Shown: piece after piece, positions 1 through 8,192 of the stretch
Position numbering within the stretch: position 1 is the first letter of the stretch
Layout of the letters: each line of letters opens with the position of its first letter
Origin: an uncultured Erysipelotrichaceae bacterium
Lineage (GTDB): Bacteria > Bacillota_I > Bacilli_A > RF39 > UBA660
Assembly (NCBI GenBank): GCA_902783345.1
Contig: CACZQI010000051.1
Coordinates: 1 to 38,894, forward strand
Direction of reading: 5' to 3'
Length of the DNA: 38,894 bases
Made by a program: the position numbers and the translations under genes
Notes under the pieces: generated by a model
What the model was told of the DNA's origin: nothing
The model's input: only the letters and a program-made list of their open reading frames with translations
The model's database searches: none

Positions 1-93
1 CCAATAATCTTCTTCTTTCTTATAGATGAATTTATTATAATACATTTTTTTGTAATATGCAATATATCTTAAGTATGTTATGACATTGGCCAT
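1..93 (-). CDS. Possible start of an unidentified minus-strand gene, cut by the window edge
   Basis: A minus-strand frame is open from the left edge back past an ATG at 93 for more than 150 bases, which is unusual in such AT-rich DNA. The 31 residues visible from that ATG are rich in Tyr and Lys and begin MANVITYLRYIAYY. I see no convincing Shine-Dalgarno site before this ATG and recognise no family. It could be the N-terminus of a real gene or a chance frame. The + strand frame over 104-289 looks like a low-complexity shadow. Confidence 0.2.
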   Translation of the reverse strand, partial: MANVITYLRYIAYYKKMYYNKFIYKKEEDYW

Positions 94-251
94 ATAGACA
101 CTATTGGTTATTGTATTATATGGTACAATTATCTCTTCTCCTACTTTGCTTTCATCTTTAGCATTAATATTTAATTATTCAAATCTCATAAAAATTTTTA
201 CCAATTTTAAATATTACAAATTTTTAAGACTTATCAACATTTTTAAAGATT

Positions 252-281
252 TTTACATTTTTGCAACAAAAATGGTAAAAT
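252..281 (+). promoter_or_regulatory. Probable promoter of the macro-domain gene
   Basis: TTTACA (252-257) and TAAAAT (276-281) are separated by 18 bases. Transcription would begin near 288, just before the AAGGAG ribosome binding site at 292-297. An alternative pair, TTGCAA/TATTAG at 261-289, would start inside the ribosome binding site and is less likely. The rest of 94-304 holds nothing I can name. Confidence 0.4.
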
Positions 282-304
282 TGTATTAGTTAAGGAGAAA
301 TCTT

Positions 305-823
305 ATGAATTTAGAAGTTATAAAGGAAGATATAACAACTTTAGCTGTTGATATAGTAGTTAATGCCGCTAATAAATCTTTGCTTGGTGGTGGGGGAGTA
401 GATGGCGCAATCCATAGAAAAGCTGGTATTGGTTTATTAAATGAATGCCGTACTTTAAATGGTTGCAATACTGGCGAGGCAAAAATGACAAATGGCTATA
501 ACATGCCATGCAAAAAGATTATTCATACAGTAGGTCCCATATATTCAAATGGTTTAAAAAATGAAGATAAATTATTAAGTAATTGTTATTTAAATTGTAT
601 GAAATTAGCTGAAGAATATCGCATTCAAAATGATTTAGATAGAGTATCTATTGCATTTCCTTGTATTAGTACCGGTGTTTATCATTTTCCCCACGAACAG
701 GCTTGCAAAATCGCAATTGAAACAGTTAAAAATACAAATTATAAAAATATAGATGTTTACTTTGTTTGCTTTTTAGATGTTGACTATAATTTATATAAGG
801 AAATAATAAAACTAAACTCATAG
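305..823 (+). CDS. Macro-domain protein, probable O-acetyl-ADP-ribose deacetylase / ADP-ribosyl hydrolase
   Basis: This is a stand-alone macro domain of 172 residues, the usual size for the YmdB/MacroD type. These enzymes bind ADP-ribose and release acetate from O-acetyl-ADP-ribose or remove mono-ADP-ribose from proteins. The signature is clear: NAAN at residues 20-23, a GGGGVDGAIH loop at 28-37, HTVGP in the middle and a late STGVY substrate loop. Asn23 and Asp33 are ten residues apart, as are the catalytic Asn and Asp of E. coli YmdB. The ATG follows AAGGAG with normal spacing. The gene converges on a P-loop kinase gene and their 3' ends overlap by six bases inside a shared terminator. Family assignment is firm; the physiological substrate is not known. 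Confidence 0.9.
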   Translation: MNLEVIKEDITTLAVDIVVNAANKSLLGGGGVDGAIHRKAGIGLLNECRTLNGCNTGEAKMTNGYNMPCKKIIHTVGPIYSNGLKNEDKLLSNCYLNCMKLAEEYRIQNDLDRVSIAFPCISTGVYHFPHEQACKIAIETVKNTNYKNIDVYFVCFLDVDYNLYKEIIKLNS

Positions 824-838
824 ATTAAGTTCAGTTTT
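808..838. terminator. Bidirectional terminator shared by two convergent genes
   Basis: AAAACT.AACT (808-818) pairs with AGTT.AGTTTT (828-838) apart from one mismatch, with an eight- to nine-base loop. T-runs at one end and A-runs at the other allow use on both strands. The hairpin contains both stop codons. Confidence 0.65.
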
Positions 839-1360
839 TAAATATTCAACTATCTTTTCATTTAAACTTTCTAAAGTATCATCATTAATAAAAGCTTTAT
901 CATAATCTTGATAAGAATCTAAGGCCAGTTCAGTTGGATGATTTTTTTCTAAATCTGATTTATAAGGATTGAAGTTAGGTCTAATAATATGTAATTTATA
1001 AGCCTTATCAAATTTTTCTTTTATTTTATCTAATTCTTCAGGTAATCTTGCATCACTTATGGTAATAATATCATAGTACTTACTATAAACTTTAATATCT
1101 TCAATAATACGATTTATAAAGAAATATTTATCAATATTAGACCTAATATCTTCTCCTAGTTCCTGTAATAAAACTCTTGGTTTATTCTCTTCCGAACCAT
1201 CCCAATCAGTTATACTTTTAGCATACATTTTAATATAAGATGAAAACTGAAGATTTATTGCTTTTAAGTTATGCAAAGATGCATATTTTTTAATAAATCC
1301 AGCAGTTGTATCTTTTCCCGCTTTAGCTTTACCTGATATGACAAATACTAATGTGTCCAT
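818..1360 (-). CDS. Deoxynucleoside monophosphate kinase-like P-loop protein
   Basis: A 180-residue P-loop NTPase. The Walker A loop is GKAKAGKDT (residues 10-18), with the GKD ending typical of nucleoside/deoxynucleoside monophosphate kinases and phage dNMP kinases. A second conserved stretch, ISDARLPEEL near residue 100, matches the motif that follows the central strand in this family, and an HPTE segment lies near the C-terminus. The expected activity is phosphoryl transfer from ATP to a (deoxy)nucleotide in the cytoplasm, but the substrate cannot be read from sequence. It uses TGA as its stop, the only clear case in the window; an in-frame TAG lies two codons beyond. It is divergent from the thioredoxin-fold gene and probably has its own promoter in 1361-1469. 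Confidence 0.7.
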   Translation of the reverse strand: MDTLVFVISGKAKAGKDTTAGFIKKYASLHNLKAINLQFSSYIKMYAKSITDWDGSEENKPRVLLQELGEDIRSNIDKYFFINRIIEDIKVYSKYYDIITISDARLPEELDKIKEKFDKAYKLHIIRPNFNPYKSDLEKNHPTELALDSYQDYDKAFINDDTLESLNEKIVEYLKTELNL

Positions 1361-1469
1361 TTAATCACATTCTTTCTTTAATAATTGTATCAAAAAATTA
1401 GTCTTTAAGAAATAAAATATATTTATTTTTTTCTTTTTAAATAGTATATTAGTTAGTGAGGCGATTTTT

Positions 1470-2078
1470 ATGAAAAGAAAGCATTATATGATAATTAGTA
1501 TATTTTTAATTTGCTTAGTTATTGGTATTTTAATATATTTATTTTTAAATGTTAAAGAAACTGATGGTCAAAAATTTAAAGAAGAATATGATTACTTAGA
1601 AATTGATCATAATAATCCTTTTATTTATAAAACAGCTAGTGAAATAGTAGATTTAATTAATAATAAAGAAACATTTTTAGTATATTTTGGTTATGCAAGT
1701 GATGAAAATGTTAAGAAAGTTTTACCTATTATGATAAAAGCTTTAAATGATGAAAAAGTAAATAAAATCTATTATGTAAATTTAGAAAATATTCGTAATG
1801 TTATGGAAGTAAATGGAAGTGCACCTCAAACTACTAAAATGGGAACTATGGGTTATTATGAATTACTAAAGATATTAGATGAATTTTTACCTAACTATGA
1901 ACTAAAAAATTTAAAAGGTAAGACTATTATTGCTGGTAAAAGAATTGAAGCACCAACTCTTTTGAGTGTAGTAGAAGGTTGCCCTGTAAAGCTTACTAGT
2001 GGTACTAAAGATGCTTATAACGAGTTTATTACTGTTATCAAAAGTTCTTTAGTTAATGCTTGTGATTCATCTTGTTAA
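1470..2078 (+). CDS. Membrane-anchored thioredoxin-fold protein lacking the CxxC motif
   Basis: This 202-residue protein has one N-terminal membrane helix at about residues 6-27 with Lys/Arg before it, so the rest should face outside. The segment FLVYFGYASDENVKKVLPIM has the pattern of thioredoxin strand 1 and helix 1, but Ala-Ser-Asp-Glu-Asn stands where CxxC would be. A later PTLLSVVEGCPV resembles the thioredoxin cis-Pro strand. The only cysteines are in that GCP and in a C-terminal CDSSC. This resembles the bacteriocin-transport-accessory/thioredoxin-like families of Bacillota. A redox role is doubtful without CxxC; a chaperone or binding role is possible. The start follows GAGGCG at good spacing. 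Confidence 0.55.
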   Translation: MKRKHYMIISIFLICLVIGILIYLFLNVKETDGQKFKEEYDYLEIDHNNPFIYKTASEIVDLINNKETFLVYFGYASDENVKKVLPIMIKALNDEKVNKIYYVNLENIRNVMEVNGSAPQTTKMGTMGYYELLKILDEFLPNYELKNLKGKTIIAGKRIEAPTLLSVVEGCPVKLTSGTKDAYNEFITVIKSSLVNACDSSC

Positions 2079-2157
2079 ATATAAAATTTAGAAACTCTTT
2101 TCCAAATAATTGATTAATAAAAATAATTATGATACAAATATTATAAGGAGTGGTTTT

Positions 2158-2751
2158 ATGAATAGAGTTTTAAGAAAAAGTTGGTTTAATTTTGATGTTA
2201 ATGAGGAAATAAGAGAAATAATAATATTAAGTATTATTGCATTATTAGTACCTTTATTTTTTGGTAAAATAATTAGTTTAATATTTGGTGAATTTAGTTT
2301 AATTGCTAGTAATGTCGAGATTATTATTGGAACAATTATTAATAGTTTATTAATTGTATGTGCTTTAAATATTAAAGGATTTAAGAAAATTGTTCCAGTT
2401 ATTATCTTACCAAGTGTGGGATGGATTTTAAGTAATTATTTATTTGGAGGTGCAGTTAGTAGCTTTCTTTGGATGATACCTTTTATATGGATAGGTAACT
2501 TTGCTTTCATTTATATTTTTAAATGGTTAATGGTAGAGAAAAAAATGAACTATTTTTTAACTGGATTAATTGCAGTAATCGTTAAAGTTTTAATTATCTA
2601 TGGAATATTTTGCTTACTTAATTTATTTGGTGTATTTCCTAGTATTATGTTAAATACTTTAAGATATACAATGGGAGCCTTACAAGGATTCACTGGTATT
2701 TTAGGAGTATTCTTAGGTTTCTTAATCTATACATCATACAGATATGTTTAA
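2158..2751 (+). CDS. Hypothetical integral membrane protein
   Basis: About 197 residues, with a short basic and aromatic N-terminus followed by roughly five hydrophobic helices (first at about residues 22-40, last near the C-terminus). I recognise no family and see no catalytic motif. The ATG at 2158 is chosen over an upstream in-frame TTG at 2110 because AAGGAG lies at 2144-2149, eight bases before it. The gene lies in the same direction between the thioredoxin-fold and YitT genes and ends in its own terminator. Confidence 0.65.
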   Translation: MNRVLRKSWFNFDVNEEIREIIILSIIALLVPLFFGKIISLIFGEFSLIASNVEIIIGTIINSLLIVCALNIKGFKKIVPVIILPSVGWILSNYLFGGAVSSFLWMIPFIWIGNFAFIYIFKWLMVEKKMNYFLTGLIAVIVKVLIIYGIFCLLNLFGVFPSIMLNTLRYTMGALQGFTGILGVFLGFLIYTSYRYV

Positions 2752-2753
2752 AA

Positions 2754-2778
2754 GTTGCTTAAATAGCAATTTTTTTAT
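2754..2778 (+). terminator. Rho-independent terminator after the membrane protein gene
   Basis: TTGCT and AGCAA form a short stem around TAAAT, extended by AT/GU pairs and followed by seven T residues. It starts directly after the stop codon. Confidence 0.6.
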
Positions 2779-2821
2779 TGCAAAAAGATTTTAAAATGGT
2801 ATACTTTCCTAGGTGGAAAAA

Positions 2822-3697
2822 ATGAAGAAGTTATTTAAATGGAATTATAATGAAATATTAATTGCAACAATTGGTTTATTTTTATACTGTTTATCAATAA
2901 AATTATTTATTTTGCCTAATAATCTATATAATGGTGGAATTATGGGATTATCGCAAATTATTAGAACCATTATCTTAAAAATGACTGAAATAAATGTAAA
3001 TATTGATATTGCCAGTATTATTTACTATCTAATCAATATACCACTTTTTATTATGGCTTATCATAAAATGGGAAAAAATTTCTTTTATCGTACTTTATAT
3101 TGTGTTTCCCTTAGTACTTTATTTTTATTATTAATTCCTGATATTAAAATGCCTTTAACTGATAATTTGCTTACTAATATTTTAATTGGTGGTTCTTTAT
3201 GTGGATTTGGGTGTGGTCTGGCTTTTTCGGTAGGTGCATCAACTGGTGGTATAGATATAATTGGAATGCTTTTAACTCAAAAACATAAACATTTAACAGT
3301 AGGTAATACCGGTTTATTCTTTAATATAATTATCTATACGGTCAGTGCGATAGTAGGTAATATTGAAATAATGATTTATTCAGTATTATATTCACTTTTT
3401 GAAAGTATTTTCTTAGATTTAATGCATGATAGAAATATATGCTCAGTAGAAATTATCTTTAGTAAAGAGCATCCTGAAAAAATAATTGAATATATTAAAA
3501 ATGAATTAGATAGAGATGTAACTTATTGGGAAGGCATTGGTGGTTATGATAATACCAAAACTTATGTTACTTATGCCGTTTTATCTAAATATGAAAAAAG
3601 TAGACTAGAGCATTTTATTAAAGAAAATAAACTTAATACATTTGTAGTAAGTTCTAATAGAGTAGGAGTTTTAGGAAACTTTGAAAAGAAATTATAA
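2822..3697 (+). CDS. YitT family membrane protein with C-terminal DUF2179 domain
   Basis: A 291-residue protein with the standard two-part layout of the family: five to six membrane helices (about residues 10-190, YitT domain, with a Gly-rich GASTGGIDIIG loop) and a cytosolic DUF2179 domain (about 205-285) containing GGYDNTKTYV and ending near RVGVLGNF. Family members are widespread in Bacillota and may have a transport role, but no substrate is established to my knowledge. The ATG at 2822 is preferred to the GTG three codons upstream, because AGGTGG then sits at normal spacing. A TTGCAA...TATACT promoter lies just upstream. Confidence 0.85.
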   Translation: MKKLFKWNYNEILIATIGLFLYCLSIKLFILPNNLYNGGIMGLSQIIRTIILKMTEINVNIDIASIIYYLINIPLFIMAYHKMGKNFFYRTLYCVSLSTLFLLLIPDIKMPLTDNLLTNILIGGSLCGFGCGLAFSVGASTGGIDIIGMLLTQKHKHLTVGNTGLFFNIIIYTVSAIVGNIEIMIYSVLYSLFESIFLDLMHDRNICSVEIIFSKEHPEKIIEYIKNELDRDVTYWEGIGGYDNTKTYVTYAVLSKYEKSRLEHFIKENKLNTFVVSSNRVGVLGNFEKKL

Positions 3698-3699
3698 AG

Positions 3700-3725
3700 A
3701 TTACTTTAATTAGTAATTTTTTTAT
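3700..3725 (+). terminator. Rho-independent terminator after the YitT gene
   Basis: ATTACT (3700-3705) and AGTAAT (3712-3717) form a six-base-pair stem with a six-base loop followed by a run of T. Confidence 0.7.
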
Positions 3726-3742
3726 TTTGGGAAATAATAATA

Positions 3743-5080
3743 ATGATGTTTATGAAAAATATTAGTGTTTGGAAAGATTTAAAAATCAAAAAAGAATTTC
3801 CTAAGTTAAATAGTAATAAAGAAGTTGATATTTTAATTATTGGTGGAGGAATAACAGGAATAAGTACGCTTTATCATTTGAAAGAAAGCACTCAAAAAGT
3901 AATGCTTGTTGAACAAAATAAAATAGGACAAAGCATAACAGCTAATAATACTGGAAAACTTTCTTACATGCAAAATGATTTAATTGATAAGATTAGAGAA
4001 AATGCAAGTGATGAAAAGGCTAGTTTATATTTAAAGGCACAAATAGATGCAATCAATATGATCAAAGATACAATAAAAAATGAAAAAATTAGATGTGATT
4101 TAAAAGAAGTTCCTAGTATTATTTATACCAATAAAGAAAGTGAAATTGAAAAGTTAAAAGATTTAGTTAGCTTTTTAAGAAAAAATGGCATTAATGTAAG
4201 TGTTGCTAATAACGATATAGTCCAAAGTAAATATATGATAAAAAGTAATAATACTTATTTAATTCATCCATTAAAATTTGTTTATGGACTTATTAAAAAT
4301 AATGATGAAATATATGAAAATACTAGTATAAAAAAGATTATTAAAAAGAATGATTTATATATTTGTTATACAGATAATTCAATAATTAAATGTAAATATG
4401 TAGTTTTAGCATCGCATTATCCTTTCTTTATTTTGCCTTATGCTTTTCCTTTAAAATGTATTTTAGAAAAGTCTTATATTAGTTTAAGCCCTAGTAATTA
4501 TGAAGATTTATCATTAATTAGTTATAGTAATCCTTTTATTTCAATAAGAACTTATAAAAATAATTTAATATATTTAAGTAATAGTCATGAGATAAGTAAG
4601 GATGTTGATGATCAAAATAACTTTAAAGAACTCATTAAAAAGGTAAGTGATTTAAAATTAAAACCTACTTATTTATGGAGTAACATTGATATTATAACCA
4701 ATGATGGTCTTCCTTTTATTGGTAAAATCAAGGGTAATATGTTAATTGGAACAGGATATAATACCTGGGGGCTTACTAATGGATTTTTAGCAGGCAAAAT
4801 CTTATCAGATATTATTTTAAATAAAGATAATGAATATTTAGATTTATTTAATCCTAAAAGAAAAATAAAAGGCGTATGTAAAAATATATCAAGTACCTTA
4901 AATGGATATATAAATGGGGCTATTACTAAAAGCAAAGAATGTAAAATCTGTCCTCATGCTTATAGTAAACTTATTTATAATGATATAGAACAAACTTGGG
5001 ATTGCCCTTGCCATGGTTCTAGATTTGATGCTAGTGGTAAATGTATTAGTGGGCCAAGTAATAAAGATATCAATTTATAG
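3743..5080 (+). CDS. FAD-dependent oxidoreductase (DadA/DAO type) with C-terminal Rieske [2Fe-2S] domain
   Basis: A 445-residue flavoprotein. The dinucleotide-binding loop GGGITGIS lies near residue 34, after the hydrophobic strand VDILIIGGG. A DAO-type substrate domain follows, and a second FAD contact is GTGYNTWGLTNG near residues 334-345. The final 50 residues are a Rieske domain, with CPHA and, after a typical spacer, CPCHGSRFD supplying the two Cys and two His cluster ligands, ending in GPSNKD. DAO-Rieske fusions are common in bacteria; electrons probably pass between flavin and the [2Fe-2S] cluster, but the substrate is unknown. The ribosome binding site is weak (GGGA) and there are three nearby ATG codons (3743, 3746, 3752), so the start is uncertain by a few residues. 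Confidence 0.85.
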   Translation: MMFMKNISVWKDLKIKKEFPKLNSNKEVDILIIGGGITGISTLYHLKESTQKVMLVEQNKIGQSITANNTGKLSYMQNDLIDKIRENASDEKASLYLKAQIDAINMIKDTIKNEKIRCDLKEVPSIIYTNKESEIEKLKDLVSFLRKNGINVSVANNDIVQSKYMIKSNNTYLIHPLKFVYGLIKNNDEIYENTSIKKIIKKNDLYICYTDNSIIKCKYVVLASHYPFFILPYAFPLKCILEKSYISLSPSNYEDLSLISYSNPFISIRTYKNNLIYLSNSHEISKDVDDQNNFKELIKKVSDLKLKPTYLWSNIDIITNDGLPFIGKIKGNMLIGTGYNTWGLTNGFLAGKILSDIILNKDNEYLDLFNPKRKIKGVCKNISSTLNGYINGAITKSKECKICPHAYSKLIYNDIEQTWDCPCHGSRFDASGKCISGPSNKDINL

Positions 5081-5111
5081 AAACTGATAATATAAAAATA
5101 TCAGTTTTTTC
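5081..5111 (+). terminator. Strong rho-independent terminator after the oxidoreductase gene
   Basis: AAACTGATA (5081-5089) pairs perfectly with TATCAGTTT (5099-5107) around a nine-base loop and is followed by more T residues. Confidence 0.85.
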
Positions 5112-5145
5112 TTTTAGCAAAATTTAGAAATATATATGTAATTTA

Positions 5146-5174
5146 TTGAAAAAATATTCATTTATTGATAAAAT
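5146..5174 (+). promoter_or_regulatory. Promoter of the polysaccharide operon
   Basis: TTGAAA (5146-5151) and TAAAAT (5169-5174) are separated by exactly 17 bases. This follows the preceding terminator and lies about 90 bases before the first biosynthetic gene. It would give a leader of about 80 bases that includes the hairpin and leader ORF below. Confidence 0.65.
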
Positions 5175-5203
5175 TATATTGTTAAATAGATAATAAAGAA
5201 GGG

Positions 5204-5233
5204 CATTACTGATGAAAATTTTAGTAATGTTTT
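5204..5233 (+). promoter_or_regulatory. Leader hairpin, possible attenuator of the polysaccharide operon
   Basis: CATTACT (5204-5210) pairs perfectly with AGTAATG (5223-5229), extendable by G-T pairs using GGG on the left and TTT on the right, and is followed by a short T-run. It lies between promoter and first gene. The left arm sits between a Shine-Dalgarno-like AAGAAGGG and the ATG of a 15-codon leader ORF, so ribosomes on that ORF would compete with the hairpin. The T-run is short, so this may act on translation rather than termination. Confidence 0.4.
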
Positions 5234-5259
5234 ATAAAGTAAAAAATAGGAAGTATTAA
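5212..5259 (+). CDS. Possible 15-residue leader peptide
   Basis: An ATG with AAGAAGGG eight bases upstream opens a 15-codon frame (MKILVMFYKVKNRKY) that ends two bases before the start of the sugar transferase gene. The AGGAAG ribosome binding site of that gene lies within its last codons, so coupling of the two is plausible. No known leader peptide is recognised. Confidence 0.3.
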   Translation: MKILVMFYKVKNRKY

Positions 5260-5260
5260 T

Positions 5261-5947
5261 ATGAGAATAGTAGTAAAAAGAAATTGGACAATTAAAAAAA
5301 GTATTTATGCTGTCATAAAAAGAATTATAGGATTTATTTTAGCCTTATTTGGTCTTACTATCGCATCACCCATTATGTTAATAATTGCCGTAGCTATTAA
5401 ATTAGATAGTGAGGGCCCTGTTATTTTTAAACAAGAAAGAACAGGTAAAGGTGGAAAACTATTTAAAGTATATAAATTTAGAACTATGGTAGCAAATAAT
5501 GATGTGCATGATTTTAGTAAAGGTGATGAACCTACAATAGTAGGTAATTTTTTAAGAAAAACATCTTTAGATGAAATACCACAATTATTTAATATTTTAC
5601 TAGGGCAAATGGCTTTTATCGGTCCTAGGCCTTGGATACAAGATTATTATGATAGTATGACAAGAAAGCAAAAACATAGAGTGGATGTTTTACCAGGAAT
5701 AACTGGTCTTGCTCAAACTAAAGGAAGAAATAATCTGACTATATTTGATAAAATTAATTATGATTTAGAATATATTGATAATTATTCTCTTTTGGAAGAT
5801 ATTAAGGTTATTTGGTGGACAATTAAAACTGTATTTAGTTGTGCTGGCGCTGATGCTGGAAAAGGCACTATAGCTAATGAACTTGATTTATTAAAAACGC
5901 AAGAGATAGATTTTGAAGATATGATTCAAGTAGAATTGCAGGTATAG
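5261..5947 (+). CDS. Polyprenyl-phosphate sugar-1-phosphate transferase (initiating sugar transferase)
   Basis: This 228-residue protein belongs to the small monotopic phosphoglycosyl transferases (WcaJ/PglC/EpsL type). They transfer a sugar 1-phosphate from a UDP-sugar to undecaprenyl phosphate at the cytoplasmic membrane, which starts the repeat unit. Residues 17-42 form the re-entrant helix with the conserved Ser-Pro (ASPIM). FKQERTGK, KVYKFRTM, the catalytic TSLDEIPQ (Asp-Glu), FIGPRP and PGITGLAQ are the family motifs in order. It is the first structural gene of the polysaccharide operon and is followed by a glycosyltransferase gene after one base. The donor sugar cannot be read from sequence. 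Confidence 0.9.
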   Translation: MRIVVKRNWTIKKSIYAVIKRIIGFILALFGLTIASPIMLIIAVAIKLDSEGPVIFKQERTGKGGKLFKVYKFRTMVANNDVHDFSKGDEPTIVGNFLRKTSLDEIPQLFNILLGQMAFIGPRPWIQDYYDSMTRKQKHRVDVLPGITGLAQTKGRNNLTIFDKINYDLEYIDNYSLLEDIKVIWWTIKTVFSCAGADAGKGTIANELDLLKTQEIDFEDMIQVELQV

Positions 5948-5948
5948 C

Positions 5949-7070
5949 ATGAAAAAAGTATTATTTACTGCTACAGTTGATTCTCATATATTGCAGTTTC
6001 ATTTACCTTTTTTAAAATTATTTAAAGATAATGGCTATGAAGTGCATGTGGCAACCAATGGTAATGAGAAAGTGCCTTTTTGTGATGTTAAACACGTTAT
6101 ACCATTTGAAAGAAGCCCTTATAAATTAAATAATTTAAAAGCAATTAGAAAGCTTAAAAAAGTTATAAATGAAGAAAAATTTGATATAATTCATTGCCAT
6201 ACTCCAATGGGAGGTGTAGTAACTAGATTAGCTGCTAAAAAAGCAAGAAAAAAATACCATACAAGAGTTATATATACAGCTCATGGTTTCCATTTTTATA
6301 AAGGAGCACCTCTTAAAAATTGGTTTTTATTTTATCCGGTTGAAAAATATTTAGCAAAATATACTGATACTTTAATTACTATAAATGCAGAAGACTTTGA
6401 ACTAGCTAAAAAGAAATTTAGTAGAAGATGTAAAGATATTGAGTATGTTCCAGGTGTTGGTATAGATGAAAATAAATTTAACTTTACTATGACTAAAAAA
6501 GAGAAAAGTGAGTTAAGAAAATCTTTAGGCTTAAAAGATGATGATTTTGTTATGATTTATCCAGCTGAATTATCAGTAAGAAAAAATCAAATATGGTTAA
6601 TTAATACATTATCAACTTTATTAAAAGAACATAGTGATATCCATTTATTATTACCTGGTTTGGATAGTTTAAATGGGAAATGTCAAAAATTAGCTAAAGA
6701 TTTAAATTTGGAAAAACAAATCCATTTTTTAGGATATCGAAAAGATATACCAAAATTATTAAGAATATCTAATTTAGCAGTATCTTCTTCTATTCAAGAA
6801 GGTTTGCCTGTTAATATTATGGAAGCAATGTATGTAGGACTTCCAATTGTTGCAAGCGATTGTAGAGGAAATAGAGATTTAGTAATTGATAATAAAAATG
6901 GATATTTAATTAATATTTATGATAAAGAAAATTTTATAAAAAAAATATTTTTATCTAAAAAAGATTATACTAAATTAGGCCTTTATAGTAAAAGAAAAAT
7001 TAAGGAGTATATGTTAAAAACAATATTAAATAAAATATCTTACATTTATTTTAATGATAAAAGATTATAA
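5949..7070 (+). CDS. Glycosyltransferase, GT-B fold, family GT4
   Basis: A 373-residue retaining GT4-type glycosyltransferase. The N-terminal domain has IIHCHTPMGG and TAHGFHFYKGAP, a pattern typical of EpsD-like enzymes that act early in exopolysaccharide assembly. The C-terminal donor domain has the E-x7-E motif (EGLPVNIME) and a following GLPIVASDCRG. It is expected to add a sugar from a nucleotide donor to the lipid-linked intermediate on the inner membrane face. It begins one base after the initiating transferase, so it probably acts second. Acceptor and donor are unknown. Confidence 0.88.
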   Translation: MKKVLFTATVDSHILQFHLPFLKLFKDNGYEVHVATNGNEKVPFCDVKHVIPFERSPYKLNNLKAIRKLKKVINEEKFDIIHCHTPMGGVVTRLAAKKARKKYHTRVIYTAHGFHFYKGAPLKNWFLFYPVEKYLAKYTDTLITINAEDFELAKKKFSRRCKDIEYVPGVGIDENKFNFTMTKKEKSELRKSLGLKDDDFVMIYPAELSVRKNQIWLINTLSTLLKEHSDIHLLLPGLDSLNGKCQKLAKDLNLEKQIHFLGYRKDIPKLLRISNLAVSSSIQEGLPVNIMEAMYVGLPIVASDCRGNRDLVIDNKNGYLINIYDKENFIKKIFLSKKDYTKLGLYSKRKIKEYMLKTILNKISYIYFNDKRL

Positions 7071-7092
7071 AGGTATGAAAGAAAGTGGTTTT

Positions 7093-8154
7093 TTGAAAAA
7101 AATATTATTTTATTCAATGACAATGTATTCTGGTGGGGCAGAAAGAGTTGTATCAAATTTATCTAATTATTTTATAAAAGAAAATGATGTTGCAATTGCT
7201 ACTTTGATTAATTCTAGAATCGATTATGATTTAAATAATAGAATAGATATATTATTTTCTTCAAAAAATTGTAATACAAATATGTTTTTTAGAATAAAAA
7301 ATAGTATTAATTTATTAAAAAATACAAAGAAATATAATCCGGATGTAATCATTGCATTTTGTCCAACTATGTGTTTTTTAGCATGCTTTTTTAAGATTTT
7401 TTTTAAAAGTTTTAAAGATATAAAATTAATTATTTCAGAGAGAAATGATCCTTATAGTGAATATAAAAATTTTTTATTTAAATATATTGCTAATTTATTA
7501 TATTCAAAATCTGATATTATTGTTTTTCAAACTAATGGCGCAAAATCATTTTTTAATGAAAAAGTTCAAAAAAAAGGAGTAATAATTACAAATCCTATTA
7601 ATGAAAAATTTTTAAATATATTAAAAAGTGATAAGAAAGAAAATTGTATTGTTAATGTTGGTAGATTAGAGCCACAAAAAAATCAAAAATTATTAATAAA
7701 TGCTTGTACAAATGTTTTTAAAAAATATCCAAATTGGAAACTAAAAATATATGGTGAAGGAAACTTAAAAAAAGAGTTAGAAACTTTAATTATAGATTTA
7801 AAAATGGAGAAAAATATTTTTTTAATGGGAAGATGTAATGAGTTAAATAAAGAACTACCAAAAAACAAAATTTTTGTGTTATCATCAAATTTTGAAGGGA
7901 TGCCAAATGCGTTAATGGAAGCAATGGCATGTGGACTTGCATGTATTAGTACGGATTGTCCTTGCGGTGGGCCTAATGATTTGATAGTTAATTATAAAAA
8001 TGGAATTCTAATTCCAGTAAATGATATAAAATCAATGGAAAAAGAGATTATCAATTTAATAGAAAATAAAGAATTATTCAATAGATTGTGTAATGTTCAT
8101 AATAATTTTAATACTATTTCCAATATATATAAAAAATGGGAAGAATTGATTTAA
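7093..8154 (+). CDS. Glycosyltransferase, GT-B fold, family GT4 (probable TTG start)
   Basis: About 353 residues. The N-terminus KKILFYSMTMYSGGAERVV has the Gly-Gly-Ala-Glu-Arg acceptor loop of GT4 enzymes, and the donor domain has the E-x7-E motif EGMPNALME followed by STDCPCGGP. I chose TTG at 7093 because it follows a GAAAGTGG-like site, places strand 1 at the usual distance from the N-terminus and removes the overlap with the gene before. An ATG at 7075 or 7054 would add 6 or 13 unneeded residues. It resembles enzymes that extend lipid-linked oligosaccharides with HexNAc, but the sugar is not predictable. Confidence 0.82.
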   Translation: MKKILFYSMTMYSGGAERVVSNLSNYFIKENDVAIATLINSRIDYDLNNRIDILFSSKNCNTNMFFRIKNSINLLKNTKKYNPDVIIAFCPTMCFLACFFKIFFKSFKDIKLIISERNDPYSEYKNFLFKYIANLLYSKSDIIVFQTNGAKSFFNEKVQKKGVIITNPINEKFLNILKSDKKENCIVNVGRLEPQKNQKLLINACTNVFKKYPNWKLKIYGEGNLKKELETLIIDLKMEKNIFLMGRCNELNKELPKNKIFVLSSNFEGMPNALMEAMACGLACISTDCPCGGPNDLIVNYKNGILIPVNDIKSMEKEIINLIENKELFNRLCNVHNNFNTISNIYKKWEELI

Positions 8155-8192
8155 TTGTTTTTAAAATTATATAAAAATAGAAAGGAAAAAAC

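Noticed and set aside
104..289. A 61-codon + strand frame near the left edge
   Set aside because: Low-complexity Ile/Phe/Lys/Tyr content, no ribosome binding site, and it overlaps the promoter of the macro-domain gene.
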